From: Macrosoma leucophasiata
Lineage: Eukaryota; Arthropoda; Insecta; Lepidoptera; Hedylidae
Assembly: GCA_036365455.1 (NCBI GenBank)
Contig: JAWQUS010000017.1
Span: 6,696,001 to 6,760,000, forward strand
Length of the DNA: 64,000 nucleotides
Reading direction: 5' to 3'
Both the position numbers and the translations under genes were made by a program. The notes below the pieces were generated by a model. That model made no database searches and was not told the origin of the DNA. It saw only the letters and a list, made by a program, of their open reading frames with translations. Below, piece after piece: positions 21,261 to 32,094 of this stretch (within the stretch, counting starts at the first letter, position 1; every line of letters begins with the position of its first letter).

Positions 21261-21694
21261 GGGTTGTGGGGCGTTTCGGTCCGCGTTTTTTTAAGTGATT
21301 TTTAAAACTTTGCTGCATAAACATTCGGCGATATATTTATTTATAGTAGTGGTTTTTATTGTGTAAAAGAATTTAACACTATAATGCCAATTAATATGAT
21401 TAATGTTCTGTGTATTAATGCAATATATATATGTGTGTGTGTGTGTGTGTAATATATTTAATTTGATTTATGTGATTTATTTATTATATAACATTGCATT
21501 TTATTTATTTCTATTTTTTTTGTAACTGTACTTAAATCTTTCCAAACAGATATTCATATCGGGACGAATCGCCCTATAATAATAAAAATATGGAGTGATT
21601 CGTCCCGCGGACCGAATAGACCCGTTCAGAAGGCATTGTTAGGCGTTTCGGTCCCCGGACCGAAACAAGAGCGGACCGAAACGCCCCAAGACCC
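21261..21694. mobile_element. Non-autonomous TIR element with GGGGCGTTTCGG ends
   Basis: The left end has ggggcgtttcggtccgc at 21,268-21,284 and the right end its exact inverse, gcggaccgaaacgcccc, at 21,671-21,687. With outer bases the inverted repeat is about 25 bases. The interior repeats related words in both orientations (gggacgaatcgccct, gattcgtcccgcggaccgaa, ggcgtttcggtcccc). No open frame and no clear target duplication. Confidence 0.6.
21432..21450. repeat. (TG)n microsatellite
   Basis: A run of TG dinucleotides preceded by (AT)n, inside the element at 21,261-21,694. Confidence 0.9.
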
Positions 21695-21699
21695 CTTGA

Positions 21700-22360
21700 A
21701 TTACTCTACTAAAAAAAAACCGCATTAAAATTCGTTCCGTAGGTGCTTTCAAAGATCTAAGCATAGGCAGAGACAGATAGACAGCGGGAAGCGACTCTGT
21801 TTATGACGTAATGATGATGATGAACAGACAGCTCTAAACAATTTATGTTTACGGTATATAGACGTGCTATTTGAACATAATTTCATTAAATATTTTCCAT
21901 TTAACAAACAGTCCCATTAAGTCCATTAGCACTTATTAAGCAAGACAGCCGCTTCAAGCGAGGTTGCAATATTGTACTGTACAAAATTAGCACTTAAAGC
22001 GCTTTCTCTATATCGATTTCTGGTTGATATATTTAGTCACGCGATACGACCGTAAGTAACAAGCCGTTTTGGAATAGCTAAGCCATGTCATTGTAGACGG
22101 TTGTATACGAATTGTTTCTTGCATGATCTAGAAATATATAGCTAAAGGAACTTATCACGAAATCTCAGTAACTACATGTTCTAGAGTCTAAAATGTTGCA
22201 TTATTTTTAAAAACGTAGGTGCTAAATAGGATAAGATCTTATGAAATTCTGTAAGGGTGTGTTTTTGGGGTTGATAGTATGAATGACACTGATAGGTACA
22301 GCGGGGTAGGTTTATGGGAAAATAAACGCTTTTAGCAACACTATGTGTTAACATTGGTAC
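21700..22360. other. Unannotated sequence
   Basis: No gene or clear repeat was found. 'atgatgatgaacagacag' at 21,810 may be a LINE tail remnant. Confidence 0.4.
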
Positions 22361-22361
22361 C

Positions 22362-22665
22362 TATTTCTGGTAGCAGGCCACTACTACTACGCTGGAGGTC
22401 CTGGGCTCGATTCCCGGGTCGGGGGTTTATCAAAGATAACGGTTTAAAATCCTTTATCTCCGGTTCTGTCGGGATTTTTCAATTTTCCGGAAGTTTACCA
22501 AAACCTCGGAGTTTGGTAATGTACCCGGAGATAGCAACAAGCTCGCCATCTATTGCAGGGGTCAAAAACGTAACCGGCGAATCGTGGGTTTGCATGTATG
22601 ATTGAATGCATGCATTTACCTCTGCCTACCCCTTCGGGGATTACAGGCGTGAAGGTACGTACCTA
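22362..22665 (+). mobile_element. tRNA-derived SINE (family C), full length
   Basis: The pol III-type head has an A box (tggtagcaggcca) and a B box (gggctcgattcc). The body runs through 'gataacggtttaaaatcctt', 'tttccggaagtttaccaaaa' and 'cccggagatagcaacaagct'. The 3' end is 'ctaccccttcggggattaca' then ggcgtgaaggtacg. Other copies are at 2,050-2,240 (plus) and at 10,215, 25,922 and 55,500 (minus). Confidence 0.78.
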
Positions 22666-22829
22666 TTGCTTTCTTTAAACAATGTCTAAGCTTTATGTAA
22701 GTAGTTTCAATAATTACATTACATACCTACAAGTTATTGATTGCTCGAATCTTAATATAGAAGTGTAGATTAGTGCTGTATTAATAGTATTAACGTAATT
22801 TAATTCGAATATATTTTTTTTTATGGAAT

Positions 22830-22945
22830 GGAAGTGGCAAACAAGCATGCAGTTCACATTGATGTTATGTGATGACTGCAGCCTATAGATAGACACCCAC
22901 ACAAAAACTAAGAAAAAATGCAGATGCGTTACCACTCCTGAGGAC
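22830..22945 (-). repeat. Rep-A tail fragment
   Basis: Minus strand, from ggcaaacaagcatgcagttc to gcagatgcgttaccactcct. It stops at the middle of the element. Confidence 0.7.
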
Positions 22946-23084
22946 TACATAAAAGGAAAACTATCACACTTAAGTTGGTCTTGCAAGTTTTCAAGGAATA
23001 TTCGACCAAATATATTTTACTCGCAAAGTCGAATAACTCCATAGAAAATGTTTACCTATTTATTTTTTTCATTACATCACTTAG

Positions 23085-23140
23085 TCTCTAACTACGGAAC
23101 CCTTTACTGCGCGTGGCCCGACATGCACTTGGCCGGTTTT
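23085..23140. repeat. End fragment of a repeat with GGTTCCGTA / CCGGTTTTT ends
   Basis: 'ctacggaaccctttactgcg' followed by gtggcccgacatgcact and tggccggtttttat is the terminal part of a repeat also seen at 36,095 (inverted) and 63,120-63,165. Confidence 0.5.
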
Positions 23141-23754
23141 TATATCTAGAGAGGGGCAGCTGCCCCTCCATACCTGTGCTGTCGAACTCCAATATCGTAA
23201 TTCTACCTACTAATATAGGTATTTATACAATTTTAGAAATTAAAAAAAAAAGGAAAAATCCTTACGGGGCGGGATAGGTAGACTGTGGAATGCCTGACAC
23301 ACCTCCCGTGGTTCTTCTACATCCAAATTCTACTAAAATTCAGTTATCATCAAAACTCAGTATAGAACGCGTTTTTATGTCTTTTTATAATCTTTCTTAT
23401 ATTAAAAATGATTTTTCAATTAAACACCATTCCTTGAACGTAGTAAAGGTGAAATGAAAGTACTCTCTTAAATTTGGAAAAGATAATAATCTTTATGTTT
23501 TTAATAAAATTAAAAACAACGCCGCCCGTCAACTTCGTTTAGTTATTTTATGTTTACGACTTTAATTTAAAATTGCGTCTACGTTAAGGACACTTCAAAT
23601 ATATTTTGCACAGCTTCCGGGCGTTTGAACTTTTCACTTTGCTTTCATAATTAGTTTTGCTTAAAAATCATTTTTTGATGTAAAATAATAACAACACTTT
23701 AAAAGAATCCATAAATTAATTATTCGTATTAATTCAATATTGTGTAAATATTAA

Positions 23755-23893
23755 CCCCCTTATTCATAAAAGTACGTTAGATACGTTTTGGCTATAGAAT
23801 GCTTTGTCTTTGTCAGTTGCATTGTCAAATGTGCAGGATAGAAAAAATCAAAGGAGAGATTAGCAACACTTTAGCTAAAATACGTTTATGAAA
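23755..23893. mobile_element. piggyBac-like MITE, copy 2 (right end decayed)
   Basis: It starts after TTAA with CCCCCTTATTCATAAAAGTA and shares the interior of the other three copies. The right end stops at tacgtttatgaa and lacks the terminal AAGGGGG and TTAA. Confidence 0.75.
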
Positions 23894-23941
23894 TATGCGA
23901 GTGAATTTTAGAAATTAAAGAAAACGACTTATCGGTGTGGG

Positions 23942-24013
23942 ACTTCGGTAGTTCAGTGGTTAAGCGGCCGGACTGGTCATCCTGAGGTCGCAGGTTCGAT
24001 ACTTGCCCAAAGT
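23942..24013 (+). repeat. tRNA-like repeat head
   Basis: Acceptor-like ACTTCGG, A box (tagttcagtggttaag), B box (caggttcgatacttg) and 3' CAAAGT, followed by a T-rich stretch. It is nested in the hAT-like element. Same family as 38,271-38,343. Confidence 0.6.
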
Positions 24014-24159
24014 CAAATCTTTTCTTTCCACTTTTTTTTAATTTCTAAAATTGTATAAATATATTTTTAACTGTAGGTAGAATTACGATGTTGGAGTTCG
24101 ACAACACAGGTATGGGCGTCACCATTGGGGACAGGGCAGCTGTCCCTCTCTAGAGATAA

Positions 24160-25135
24160 AAAATAGCGTAATATACAGCAAAGACTGATTATGTGATATG
24201 TATGTATCTTCACTGTTTTGACAGCGAACATTTACAGCGTTTCATATTTTTTAATTACATTAATTCATACAATAGGGTTGTGTCCTAGGTACAAACTCAG
24301 CACTTTTTATCATATCATATCATATGAAAATTTAATGCAAATGGAATGTAAATGTACAAAATTTATAAAAATTGGAGTATTATAGTATGAGAAAGCAGAT
24401 TTCTAAAATGACGAAAAATAGTGACATAAAAGTTAAGTGACAAATTGAAAAATTCACTTTTAGAATCTTTATACAATTTCCAACAACTTTTAGTATGAAA
24501 ACGTTACACAAAAACGTATTGACGAAGATATTCTAACATTTCGATTGCAACATTCAATTCACCGGTGTCCACACACTCTGTGACGACATAAAGTGCTGCA
24601 ATTTTATATGGGCTGTTTTTTTTTATTGTCATTTTACTACTCGCAACGTTTTGAAACGTTATATCTTAAGAACTATCACTTATTGACTATATGTTTCCAA
24701 TACAAATAGTATTTATTAACGCCAATGCTTTTAAGAAAATGATTAAAAATATATTAGTCAATATAATCGTATAAATAAATTAGTCTAGCCCTATTCTATA
24801 AGCAAATATTAGGTAAGCCCCCGACATCGATCACGTAGAAAACATTTTTTTCCCTTTTTTGCAACATTTTTCATTGATGCTCCGCTACTACATCTTATTT
24901 AGCTTATAGATTTTTCCGATAAATTGACGTTTGTACACATTATAATCCAACCAGTACATAGTAAGTACTTGAGCCATTAGCGCGTAAAACTCTTAACCTT
25001 CATAATATTAATATAGATGGAAAAACTTTTGAAACATTTCTCAGGCTAATCATATCTAATGCATTTGCCTAAAAGAAGGTTTATCGCTCACCGATCGCGT
25101 TCGTAATGAAGATGTAAGAAAAAGCCTTTGTATGA
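24160..25135. other. Unannotated AT-rich sequence
   Basis: No gene, RNA or repeat family was recognised. Confidence 0.4.
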
Positions 25136-25139
25136 ATGA

Positions 25140-25590
25140 GTGTATCAGTGTAAAATGAAAAAAGGCATGCTCCGATGGTTCGGGCATATAGAAAGAATTT
25201 CGAATAAGCGAACGACAAAACAGATATACAATGCGAATGTGGATGGTTGCAGAGCCCCAGGCAGACCAAGACTGACCGACCATGATCAAATAGGTCGAGT
25301 ACTGTCTGAAGGTGGAGTCAAAAGTCGTAGGAATCGTCGTGCATGTATGAGGAGAAAGATGAATGCAGAAGAAGCACGGGAGGAGTGTCAGGACCGGATT
25401 ATCTGGCGCTTCCATAGAGCACTCAGGCCACCGGCAGCTTGGGGCCATTTGGGCTTGTACTTTGACAGAGGGGAAAGCCTGCATATGGCTACTCCACTCC
25501 GGTGTTGCTTTATGGGCGCTCCACACTCTCTGCCTACTCTGTAGGAAACTTGGCGTGAAGAGACATACATTCATGCTATATTTTCACGTT
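25140..25590 (+). mobile_element. RTE LINE C-terminal fragment with a foreign insert
   Basis: From 25,143 it encodes the terminal block of an RTE reverse transcriptase (KMKKGMLRWFGHIERI, KQIYNANVDG, GRPRLTDHDQIGRVL, RRNRRACMRRKM). After about 25,435 the sequence turns into 'cttgtactttgacagagggg' and 'ggctactccactccggt', which is end sequence of the hAT-like MITE family (compare 28,280-28,350). It then returns to RTE-tail sequence (gcgctccacactctctgcct, ggcgtgaagagacatacatt). Confidence 0.75.
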
Positions 25591-25920
25591 CAAAATTTAC
25601 ATTAAAAATTATATTGAGATAATTACCATAAAATATTGGATTTTAAGTAGGTAATTGACTTTCATACGCAGTGTAACCAACGATTTTATGTTATTTAATG
25701 CTTAAACAATTTTCTAGATTGCAAAATTTACATTTAATGTTGTATAAGTATGGTGAAAATAACGTAGCATTAACTATAAACGTCACATAATTCATCAAAT
25801 TTTGAATTAAGTTATTAATATTAGCATTTAATCTAACATTATGACGTATATTCATTCCAATACTTGGAAGTAAAATATTAGGTGGTCATGTATATTATAC
25901 TTGTTTTAAAGTTTTCAGTG
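25591..25920. other. Unannotated AT-rich sequence
   Basis: Nothing recognised. Confidence 0.4.
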
Positions 25921-25921
25921 G

Positions 25922-26222
25922 GTAAACGTAACTTCACACCTGTAATCCCCGAAGGGATAGGCAGAGGTAAATGTATGCATTCAACCATACATGCAAACAC
26001 CCACGATTTGCCGGTTACGTTTTTGGCCCATGTAACATTTAGCAAGCCTATTGACACCTCCGGGCACTGGGAAATTTCCAGAAAATGGAAATATCCCAAT
26101 AGAACTAGAGATAAAGGATTTTACACCTTTATCTCTGATAACCCCCTACACGGGAATCGAACCCAGCAAGCACCTCAGCGTAGTAGTAGTGGCCTGCTAC
26201 GACAAGGCTACCGAGGCAGTGA
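25922..26222 (-). mobile_element. tRNA-derived SINE (family C), full length
   Basis: Minus-strand counterpart of 22,362-22,665. It runs from cgtaacttcacacctgtaat and ccccgaagggatagg through ggaaatttccagaaaatgg to the head with 'gggaatcgaacccagcaagc' and 'gtagtagtggcctgctacga'. The open frames on both strands here are not genes. Confidence 0.78.
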
Positions 26223-26264
26223 GCAGCAGTTTTTCAGTAGGTATGTTAGATGTTTTTATGTTAA

Positions 26265-26530
26265 GAAGGTGGCAAACAAGAATGCAGCTCACATTTATGT
26301 TAAGTGGTGACTGCAGCCTATGGACATCTACACGAAAACCAGAGGTCAATGTAGATGCGTTGCCACCCCTGAGACCTAAGTTGTTGTCTCTGTGATAGTT
26401 ATTACGGGGCCATACATTACTATCTAACCAGAACACGATAGTACTGAACACTACCATTTGGCGGCAGATAAATAAATTAATACGCTTACACTGACAGATA
26501 GATTAGGTAATGCGGTGGTGCCTACGCCCT
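26265..26530 (-). repeat. Rep-A copy, 'ggcccc' subfamily
   Basis: Minus-strand copy with 'gttgtctctgtgatagttat', 'tacggggccatacattacta' and gatagattaggtaatgcggt. These define the subfamily with a middle unlike that of the next copy. The head has decayed. Confidence 0.78.
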
Positions 26531-26549
26531 CGAGCTTCTGCAATTTTAG

Positions 26550-26815
26550 TAGTGGTAAACAAGCATGAAGTTCACATTGATGTTAAGTGATGACTGCTGC
26601 CTATAGACAACGGAGACCAAGATCAAAATGCAGATGCGTTACCATTCCTGAGGCCTAAGGTGTTATGCCTCCGTGACGGGAATTACAGGGCCGTACATAA
26701 CCACCTGAAAGGAACACGATAGTGCTGAACACTACCATTTAGCCGCAAGTAAATTAGGTAATGCGGTGGTGCCTACGCCCGCGAGCTCCGTCGCTGGAGC
26801 TCTACCACCAGCACG
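26550..26815 (-). repeat. Rep-A copy, 'ttccggc' subfamily
   Basis: Same orientation, directly behind the previous copy. The middle is 'gttatgcctccgtgacggga' and attacagggccgtacataa. The head is complete (gcgagctccgtcgctggagc tctaccaccag). Confidence 0.8.
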
Positions 26816-27042
26816 ATACATGCATATCATCACTTCAGGGATTAGGCAATGCAGTCGTGGTAATAGGCCCTATCACCTATTATGCAATATATCTTATGTT
26901 TGAACTTATGAAGGTATCGCGTAGCGTTCGTAGCGTTTGAGCGCTACGCGGCGTTTCGTGTTAAGATTGCTCATTTTTACTCTGATGGATGAATCTTAAA
27001 TTTACATAACGTATGACATTATATAAAGTATTCAACAATTAA

Positions 27043-27247
27043 TATTTCACATCGAGCCTACGAAAGAGATCGGCTCGTTTCGATTTCGTAGTGTTATCTC
27101 TGTTGCACACGGCCTACGTAAGCACTGACAGTCTGAAAGTGGTCAAAACTCGATCAAAATTGTCGACAAAAGTCAAGGTGAGAAAAAAATAACGCTATAT
27201 TATAGATCCGAAATAAGCCGTAGTCCTTCCTAGGCTCGATGTGCAAT
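27043..27247. mobile_element. MITE with TTGCACATCGAG ends, copy 1
   Basis: Inverted ends (cacatcgagcctacgaaaga / ggctcgatgtgcaata) with 'gttatctctgttgcacacgg' inside. It matches copies at 42,802-43,335 and 56,971-57,180. The left end is slightly decayed. Confidence 0.65.
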
Positions 27248-27249
27248 AC

Positions 27250-28060
27250 GTTTTGTTGAGAACTGTACATATTATATTATATTTAAAGGAACTAGAATCG
27301 TGCTTGTTGTAGACATACAGCAGTGTTATTAGTATGTCTACATATGCCCTTATTTAGACGAGTTATTGTGTTACCCACTAACCATGACCACTCACCCTTC
27401 AAAGCCAACTTGAATAGGTAGTGCCATGCGCATTGAAGACATTAAAACTACGCATGCGCAATCAGAATGGCGTCAAACAACTGACAGTTTTGACAGAAAC
27501 CCCAGGGGAGCACGACTATTTCGTTTCGTGAAATTTTCTTCAAAAAAATATATTTATTACGATTAAAAGTGGTTTATATTAGTCATAATGATATTATTTA
27601 TGTTTTCTTGTGGATAAGACTCTATGAGCAAGAAAGTTGAGTATGAAAAATAAGGTTTTAGGTTATCCCGTGTGTTTATGTTTTATGATTGTTGTAAAAC
27701 ATTGTATTTACTTGTGTTGTGTTGTGACCTGTGTTTTGTGAGCTTGGATATTATGTGATGCATGTGATGTTATTTTCGTCTCTACAAAAGGTACGTACCC
27801 TTAACTTACTCTTGGATCCCTACTTGGTTGAAAATTCCCGCGAACCTTGAAATTTTTTAGAGTTCCATTCCTTGAAAGGAAAAACGGAAACCATCTGGTT
27901 TAACACTGCAAGGCCAATTAAATTTAAATTTGGTACAAATATGAAAATCGGTGACGCAAATACGCTTGTTTAATGATAACAATAAAATTTTAAACAATGC
28001 AAAATTTAAAGGAACAATATAAAAAAAATAAATAAAATTTAAAATAAAATAAGTCTAGTA
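27250..28060. other. Unannotated sequence
   Basis: No gene can be supported. A GT-rich stretch around 27,690-27,780 ends at CAAAAG followed by GTACGT, which looks like an exon/donor junction, but nothing coding surrounds it. Confidence 0.35.
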
Positions 28061-28063
28061 GGT

Positions 28064-28361
28064 CATAGAGCAACATGAGCTACCGGACACGGTGGACCGG
28101 AGGGAAATAGCCATGGCATTTATTACAGTCCGTCATTTTTGCGGAGGGGACTACGTCTGATACACACACACACACTACAAAAATCATCTATTACTACGAA
28201 ACTCACACCTTGACTTTAATAAAATACATAAACAATTTCACGCACACATCTAGGCACAAGCATAGGATTACTTGTGCTTGTACTTTGATAGCGGGGAAAG
28301 CCTGCATATTATGGCTACTCCCCTCCGGTCCGCCGCGGCTGGTGGTCCGTGTTGCTCTATG
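28064..28361. mobile_element. hAT-like MITE with CATAGAGCAAC ends
   Basis: 298 bases with about 50-base inverted ends (CATAGAGCAAC...AGCCAT / ATGGCTACTCCCCTCCGG...GTTGCTCTATG). The interior, with 'cctcaccttgac'-like words and a short CA repeat, is the inverse of the copy at 19,614-20,094 and lacks the MITE found there. The flanks (ctagtaggt / ctagtggt) resemble an imperfect 8-bp duplication. Confidence 0.75.
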
Positions 28362-28449
28362 CTAGTGGTGATTGAAATCTCGGGTTTTATTGAAGATGTT
28401 TATAGGGCGCAGTATTCAGTCATTACATAGTTAAACATTAGTACAATTC

Positions 28450-28745
28450 ACTGGTGGTGGTGCCTATGCCGGCGAGCTCCGTCACTGGAGCTCTAGGCGT
28501 AGGCACCACTGCATTGCCTAATATACTTGCCGCTAAATAGTAGTGTTCAGCACTATCGTGTTCCGGTCAGGTGGTAATGTACGGCTCTGTAATTTCCGGC
28601 ACAGAGGCATAACACCTAATGCCTCAGGAGTGGCAGCACATCTGCATTTTGACCTCTGGTCATTGTGTGGGTGTCTATAGAGTCAGTGCAGTCATCACTT
28701 AACATCAATGTGAACTGCACGCTTGTTTGTTACTTTTATTACATA
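28450..28745 (+). repeat. Rep-A copy with palindromic head
   Basis: Near full-length copy. The head reads ggtggtgcctatgcc, cgagctccgtcactggagct, then aggcgtaggcaccac, so it is a complete palindrome of about 60 bases. The rest follows the 'ttccggc' subfamily. Confidence 0.8.
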
Positions 28746-28835
28746 AAATAAATCGCTCTTTATCCATCTCATATTATTAAGCTAGATTTTTAATGATAGA
28801 TAATATGTATAATTCTAACCAAAGGTAATATTTTA

Positions 28836-29155
28836 CTGGTGGTAGAGTTCCTGTGTAGGAGCTCGAGGGCGTAGGCACCACCGCATTACCTAATCTATCT
28901 GCTGCCAAATGGTAGTGTTTAGTACTATAGTGTTCCGGTTAAACGGTAATGTATGGCCCCGTAACAACTTATCACAGAGACATAATTACTAAGCTCTCAG
29001 GGGTGGCAACGCATATGAATTTTGATCTCTGGTCTTTATATAGGTGTTTGAAGGCTGCAGTCATCACTACAGAATAGATAAATAAGGATCTATTCCGTGG
29101 TCATCACTTGACATCCATGTGAACTGCATGCCTGTTTGCTATCTCCTAAACATAA
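28836..29155 (+). repeat. Rep-A copy with a small internal insertion
   Basis: Belongs to the 'ggcccc' subfamily (tggccccgtaacaacttatc). In the tail about 35 bases (agaatagataaataaggatc onward) are inserted, with part of 'gcagtcatcact' repeated after the insertion. Confidence 0.75.
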
Positions 29156-29159
29156 AAAA

Positions 29160-29470
29160 ATACCACTAACGTCTCTTTTTCCATTTGCACATAAAAAAAC
29201 CTTTATTTAATTTTGTTGATCATCTAGTTTGTATAACATTGTGTTTTTCACATCGGTATACGAGCTCGTTAATTTTACGGGACCATCCAATGAATACGAA
29301 ATGCCGACGTGCATCAACATCGATTTGCATTGGTACCTACCAATTGGTAACAAAATGTGATTATATTCAATTTAGTAATTCATTATTTCAGATTCAGTTA
29401 ATTCATGCATTGTTAATAAACAAAAATTTACCTTATTGATGTCTTTAAACATAAAAAATGCAAATATTTT
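29160..29470. other. Unannotated AT-rich sequence
   Basis: No gene was recognised. The small open frames have no known domain. Confidence 0.4.
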
Positions 29471-29476
29471 GTTTAC

Positions 29477-29706
29477 ATTGTAGAAATTAAATTTGCGGAT
29501 TTTCTCGCGTATATAAGTTAAGTACGCGAGAAGTTTACATCGCACTAGGGTTTTGTTCTGTCTCAACTATATAAGACCAGGCTGAACATCGACGAATTAT
29601 AATCTGCCCGTGACCACGGTAACTGGAAAGCGACCGAAGCGTCCGGTTTAAGAAGTTTAGAAATGTTGTATACGCGAGAAAATCCGCAAATTTAATTTCT
29701 ACAATG
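29477..29706. mobile_element. Foldback element with 38-bp perfect ends
   Basis: Positions 29,477-29,514 (cattgtagaaattaaatttg onward) are the exact inverse of 29,669-29,706. The interior has 'gaccacggtaactggaaagc' and gaccgaagcgtccgg, like the longer foldback at 54,448-54,813. Just outside the right arm, agctcgcgaaaacct is also shared with that element. Confidence 0.75.
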
Positions 29707-29744
29707 TATGAAGCTCGCGAAAACCTGCGAAAACGTTAATTACA

Positions 29745-30275
29745 TTATGATGACAGACAAGCAGACGGGCCACCTGATGGAAAGTGGTCTCCGTCGCCTA
29801 TGAACATTTGCAACACCAGGTGCAGGGGAGTTGCTGCCAGCCCTGAAGGACTCATTTGACGTCATTTTTGAAAAAGCCCCTATTGTAGCACTGAGGGAAC
29901 ACCTCAGAGGGAAGTTTGTTCCACAATTTTCACGTTCTGAGCAGAAACGAACGAGAAAACCGCACCGTTGAGCACTGCCAGGTGTCCAGTCGGTGAGGGT
30001 GAAACTTCTCTCTTCGGCGGGTAGTACCTACGGTGTAAGAAAAGAGACGGTGGCACCGTGTCGAACAGTTCGACGGAGCACTCACCATTGTAGAGACGGT
30101 ATAACACGCACAGACTCCCAATGTCTCTGCGCAGGCACCGATGTTCGAGCCTGTCAGTAAGTCCTAGATCGTTAAAAATACGAACAGCGCGTCTTTGTAG
30201 GGAGTCAAGTGGACCAAGCTGAAAAGTATTTGGGAGCTCCTAGCCCACAAATAAGAGCAGTATTCTAGATAGTTG
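29745..30275 (-). mobile_element. Non-LTR retrotransposon, C-terminus and 3' end
   Basis: Read on the minus strand this is the end of a LINE ORF2, with frames scattered by frameshifts. LGPLDSLQRRAVRIFND-like words occur near 30,215-30,165 and LYRLYNGECSVELFDTVP in one frame. The 3' end reads 'gcgacggagaccactttcca' then tcaggtggcccgtctgcttg. Similar pieces lie at 52,835-53,175 (minus), 34,760-34,940 (plus) and 3,190-3,295 (plus). Confidence 0.68.
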
Positions 30276-31435
30276 TAGGCTCAGGAATAGGAATAGTGTG
30301 CAACTTGCTGATCAGTTAAAGAGTTGCATCCTATTTGTATATATCTGGTGATCTTTGTTGAAAATATTGTTAAATACATAAAAGCACACACAAAACGCTC
30401 ACGCAATCACACTTATACAAAATATCGATATTTTGATATATTGATTTTTTTGCCCAAGCCTAGTTGCCGGCATGTGAGCAGAGTGAACGGACGTCCGTAT
30501 CGTATGAAAACACAAAAACAAACACACAATATTGTTCTTTTTACTACATCGTCTGGTGAATGAATATGCCGGGGGTATCGGAGGATTGCTTTAAATTATG
30601 TGATGGTTGAGTATTCGGCCAATAGACATTTACACAAAACCAGAGGTCAAAATGCAGGTGCGTTGCCTCTCCTTATGTTGTTCCGCTTAATCCACCAATA
30701 TATTTGTCAATTCCGATTGAACGATGTGCTTCAATATTGATTTGTGAATATTGGTAGGTAGGCAATCTAAATGCGATTATGGCACGATGGACCTATTGTT
30801 GTGTAGTGCAGTGTAGTTATTGCATTTACTACCGCTCCTATTGGCATGGGTTGACTGTCACTGTTTCTTTCACTGACTGCAGTACAGTCAGTCAATAGAA
30901 GTCTTACAGTAGAAGAACATTCTTCTGTTAGTGGTGGGGTCTTCGCGTCCCGATGCTTAAACATGTGGAGCATTGTTTCGCTCGAATTATCGATATTTGC
31001 GAGAATTACATGTCTTGTAATGTGACCTTTAATATTATCTCTCATCGACACATGAGCTCGCTTAATAACAACCCACTAGTTTGTAGCATCGGCCAATAAA
31101 TACCAAACGTCGGGGGTATCGTGCATCAACATCGATTGTGAACATCGGTAATCAGTACGTATTATAATGCGATTATGGTAAATTGATGCGTTTATTGTTC
31201 TCGTGTGCATCCCTTTCAGATACATGTATATCGTCGACTATATTTCAATTGCGTCACTTTATTATGATAAATAAAATATGGGTAAACACACGGTTTTGTA
31301 CTATCCCCAACGAAATCTATGATTATTCATGAAATTTGACGGCGATCGCGATGGTGACCAACATTTTATCGCCATACTTTAATTTTATAAGGTTAAGTAA
31401 AATGTTACTTACATTTAAAGGTGACACTTCATGAC
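30276..31435. other. Mostly unannotated; one Rep-A scrap
   Basis: No gene is supported. A Rep-A tail scrap lies at 30,615-30,665 (ccagaggtcaaaatgcaggt, minus strand). The segment around 30,800-30,960 shares words with 42,080-42,210 ('attgcatttactaccg', a GACTGACTGCA-type motif), suggesting an uncharacterised repeat. Confidence 0.4.
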
Positions 31436-31439
31436 ATAT

Positions 31440-31705
31440 TCATGAAGTGTGAAAATAAGTATATAGTTCACATTGATGGTAAGTGAATACTGTATCCTAT
31501 AAACATACGCAAAAACCAGAAATTTCAATGTAGACACATTGCCACTCTCACTCTCATGGTTACTCTGTGTCAACCAAAACAGAGCCGTACATTACTGCCT
31601 GACTAGAACACGATAGCACTGAACACTACCATTGAGTGGCAAATAGATTAGGTAATGCGGTGGCCTATGCCCGCGAGCACCGTTACTGGAGCTCTACCTC
31701 ATTAA
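31440..31705 (-). repeat. Rep-A copy, diverged
   Basis: Minus-strand copy from the tail (agttcacattgatggtaagt) through 'ctagaacacgatagcactga' and 'aatagattaggtaatgcggt' to the head 'ccgttactggagctctacct'. Confidence 0.75.
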
Positions 31706-32094
31706 AAAAATATATATTATAAAATAAGGGTGCCGGCAAAATCGGACTTTAATAATTATTTTCCTATATATTTGGATATAAGTAATTACCTAAATATGAA
31801 ACAATCTACAGATAGAATACTTAATAAAGACTGGGTACTTTTAAACTTGGGCTCTTTCAGTCAACTTTCACAGCATCTTCCGTTGCAAAGGTAGGAATAG
31901 TTGAATTGAAAGCTACATTTCTGTGAAGAGTAGCCATTTAGTAATTTCCCCCGAGCGCCTTCAAGTTTTTTTATAACCGTCGTTGCTGCGTCTTGCTATT
32001 AAACATTTCAAGGCGCTTGTGTTTTAAGACTAATTTGAATGTTAATATTTAGCTGTATTTTCATGTTTATATATCTGTGAGACTGTGTTTGTAA
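31706..32094. other. Unannotated sequence
   Basis: Nothing recognised. Confidence 0.4.

Larger units (their letters stand above)
23152..24147. mobile_element. hAT-like non-autonomous element, 1 kb
   Basis: The left ~95 bases (AGGGGCAGCTGCCCC, then 'catacctgtgctgtcgaact') recur inverted at the right end (ending GGGCAGCTGTCCCT). The flanks are ATCTAGAG and CTCTAGAG, i.e. an 8-bp duplication with one difference that fits the nTCTAGAn target preference of hAT transposases. The interior codes for no transposase. It contains a TTAA-type MITE and a tRNA-like repeat. Confidence 0.68.

Noticed and set aside
27690..27800. Possible first exon with donor AAAAG|GTACGT
   Set aside because: GT-rich noncoding sequence with no open frame of note, and no matching acceptor or coding exon downstream.
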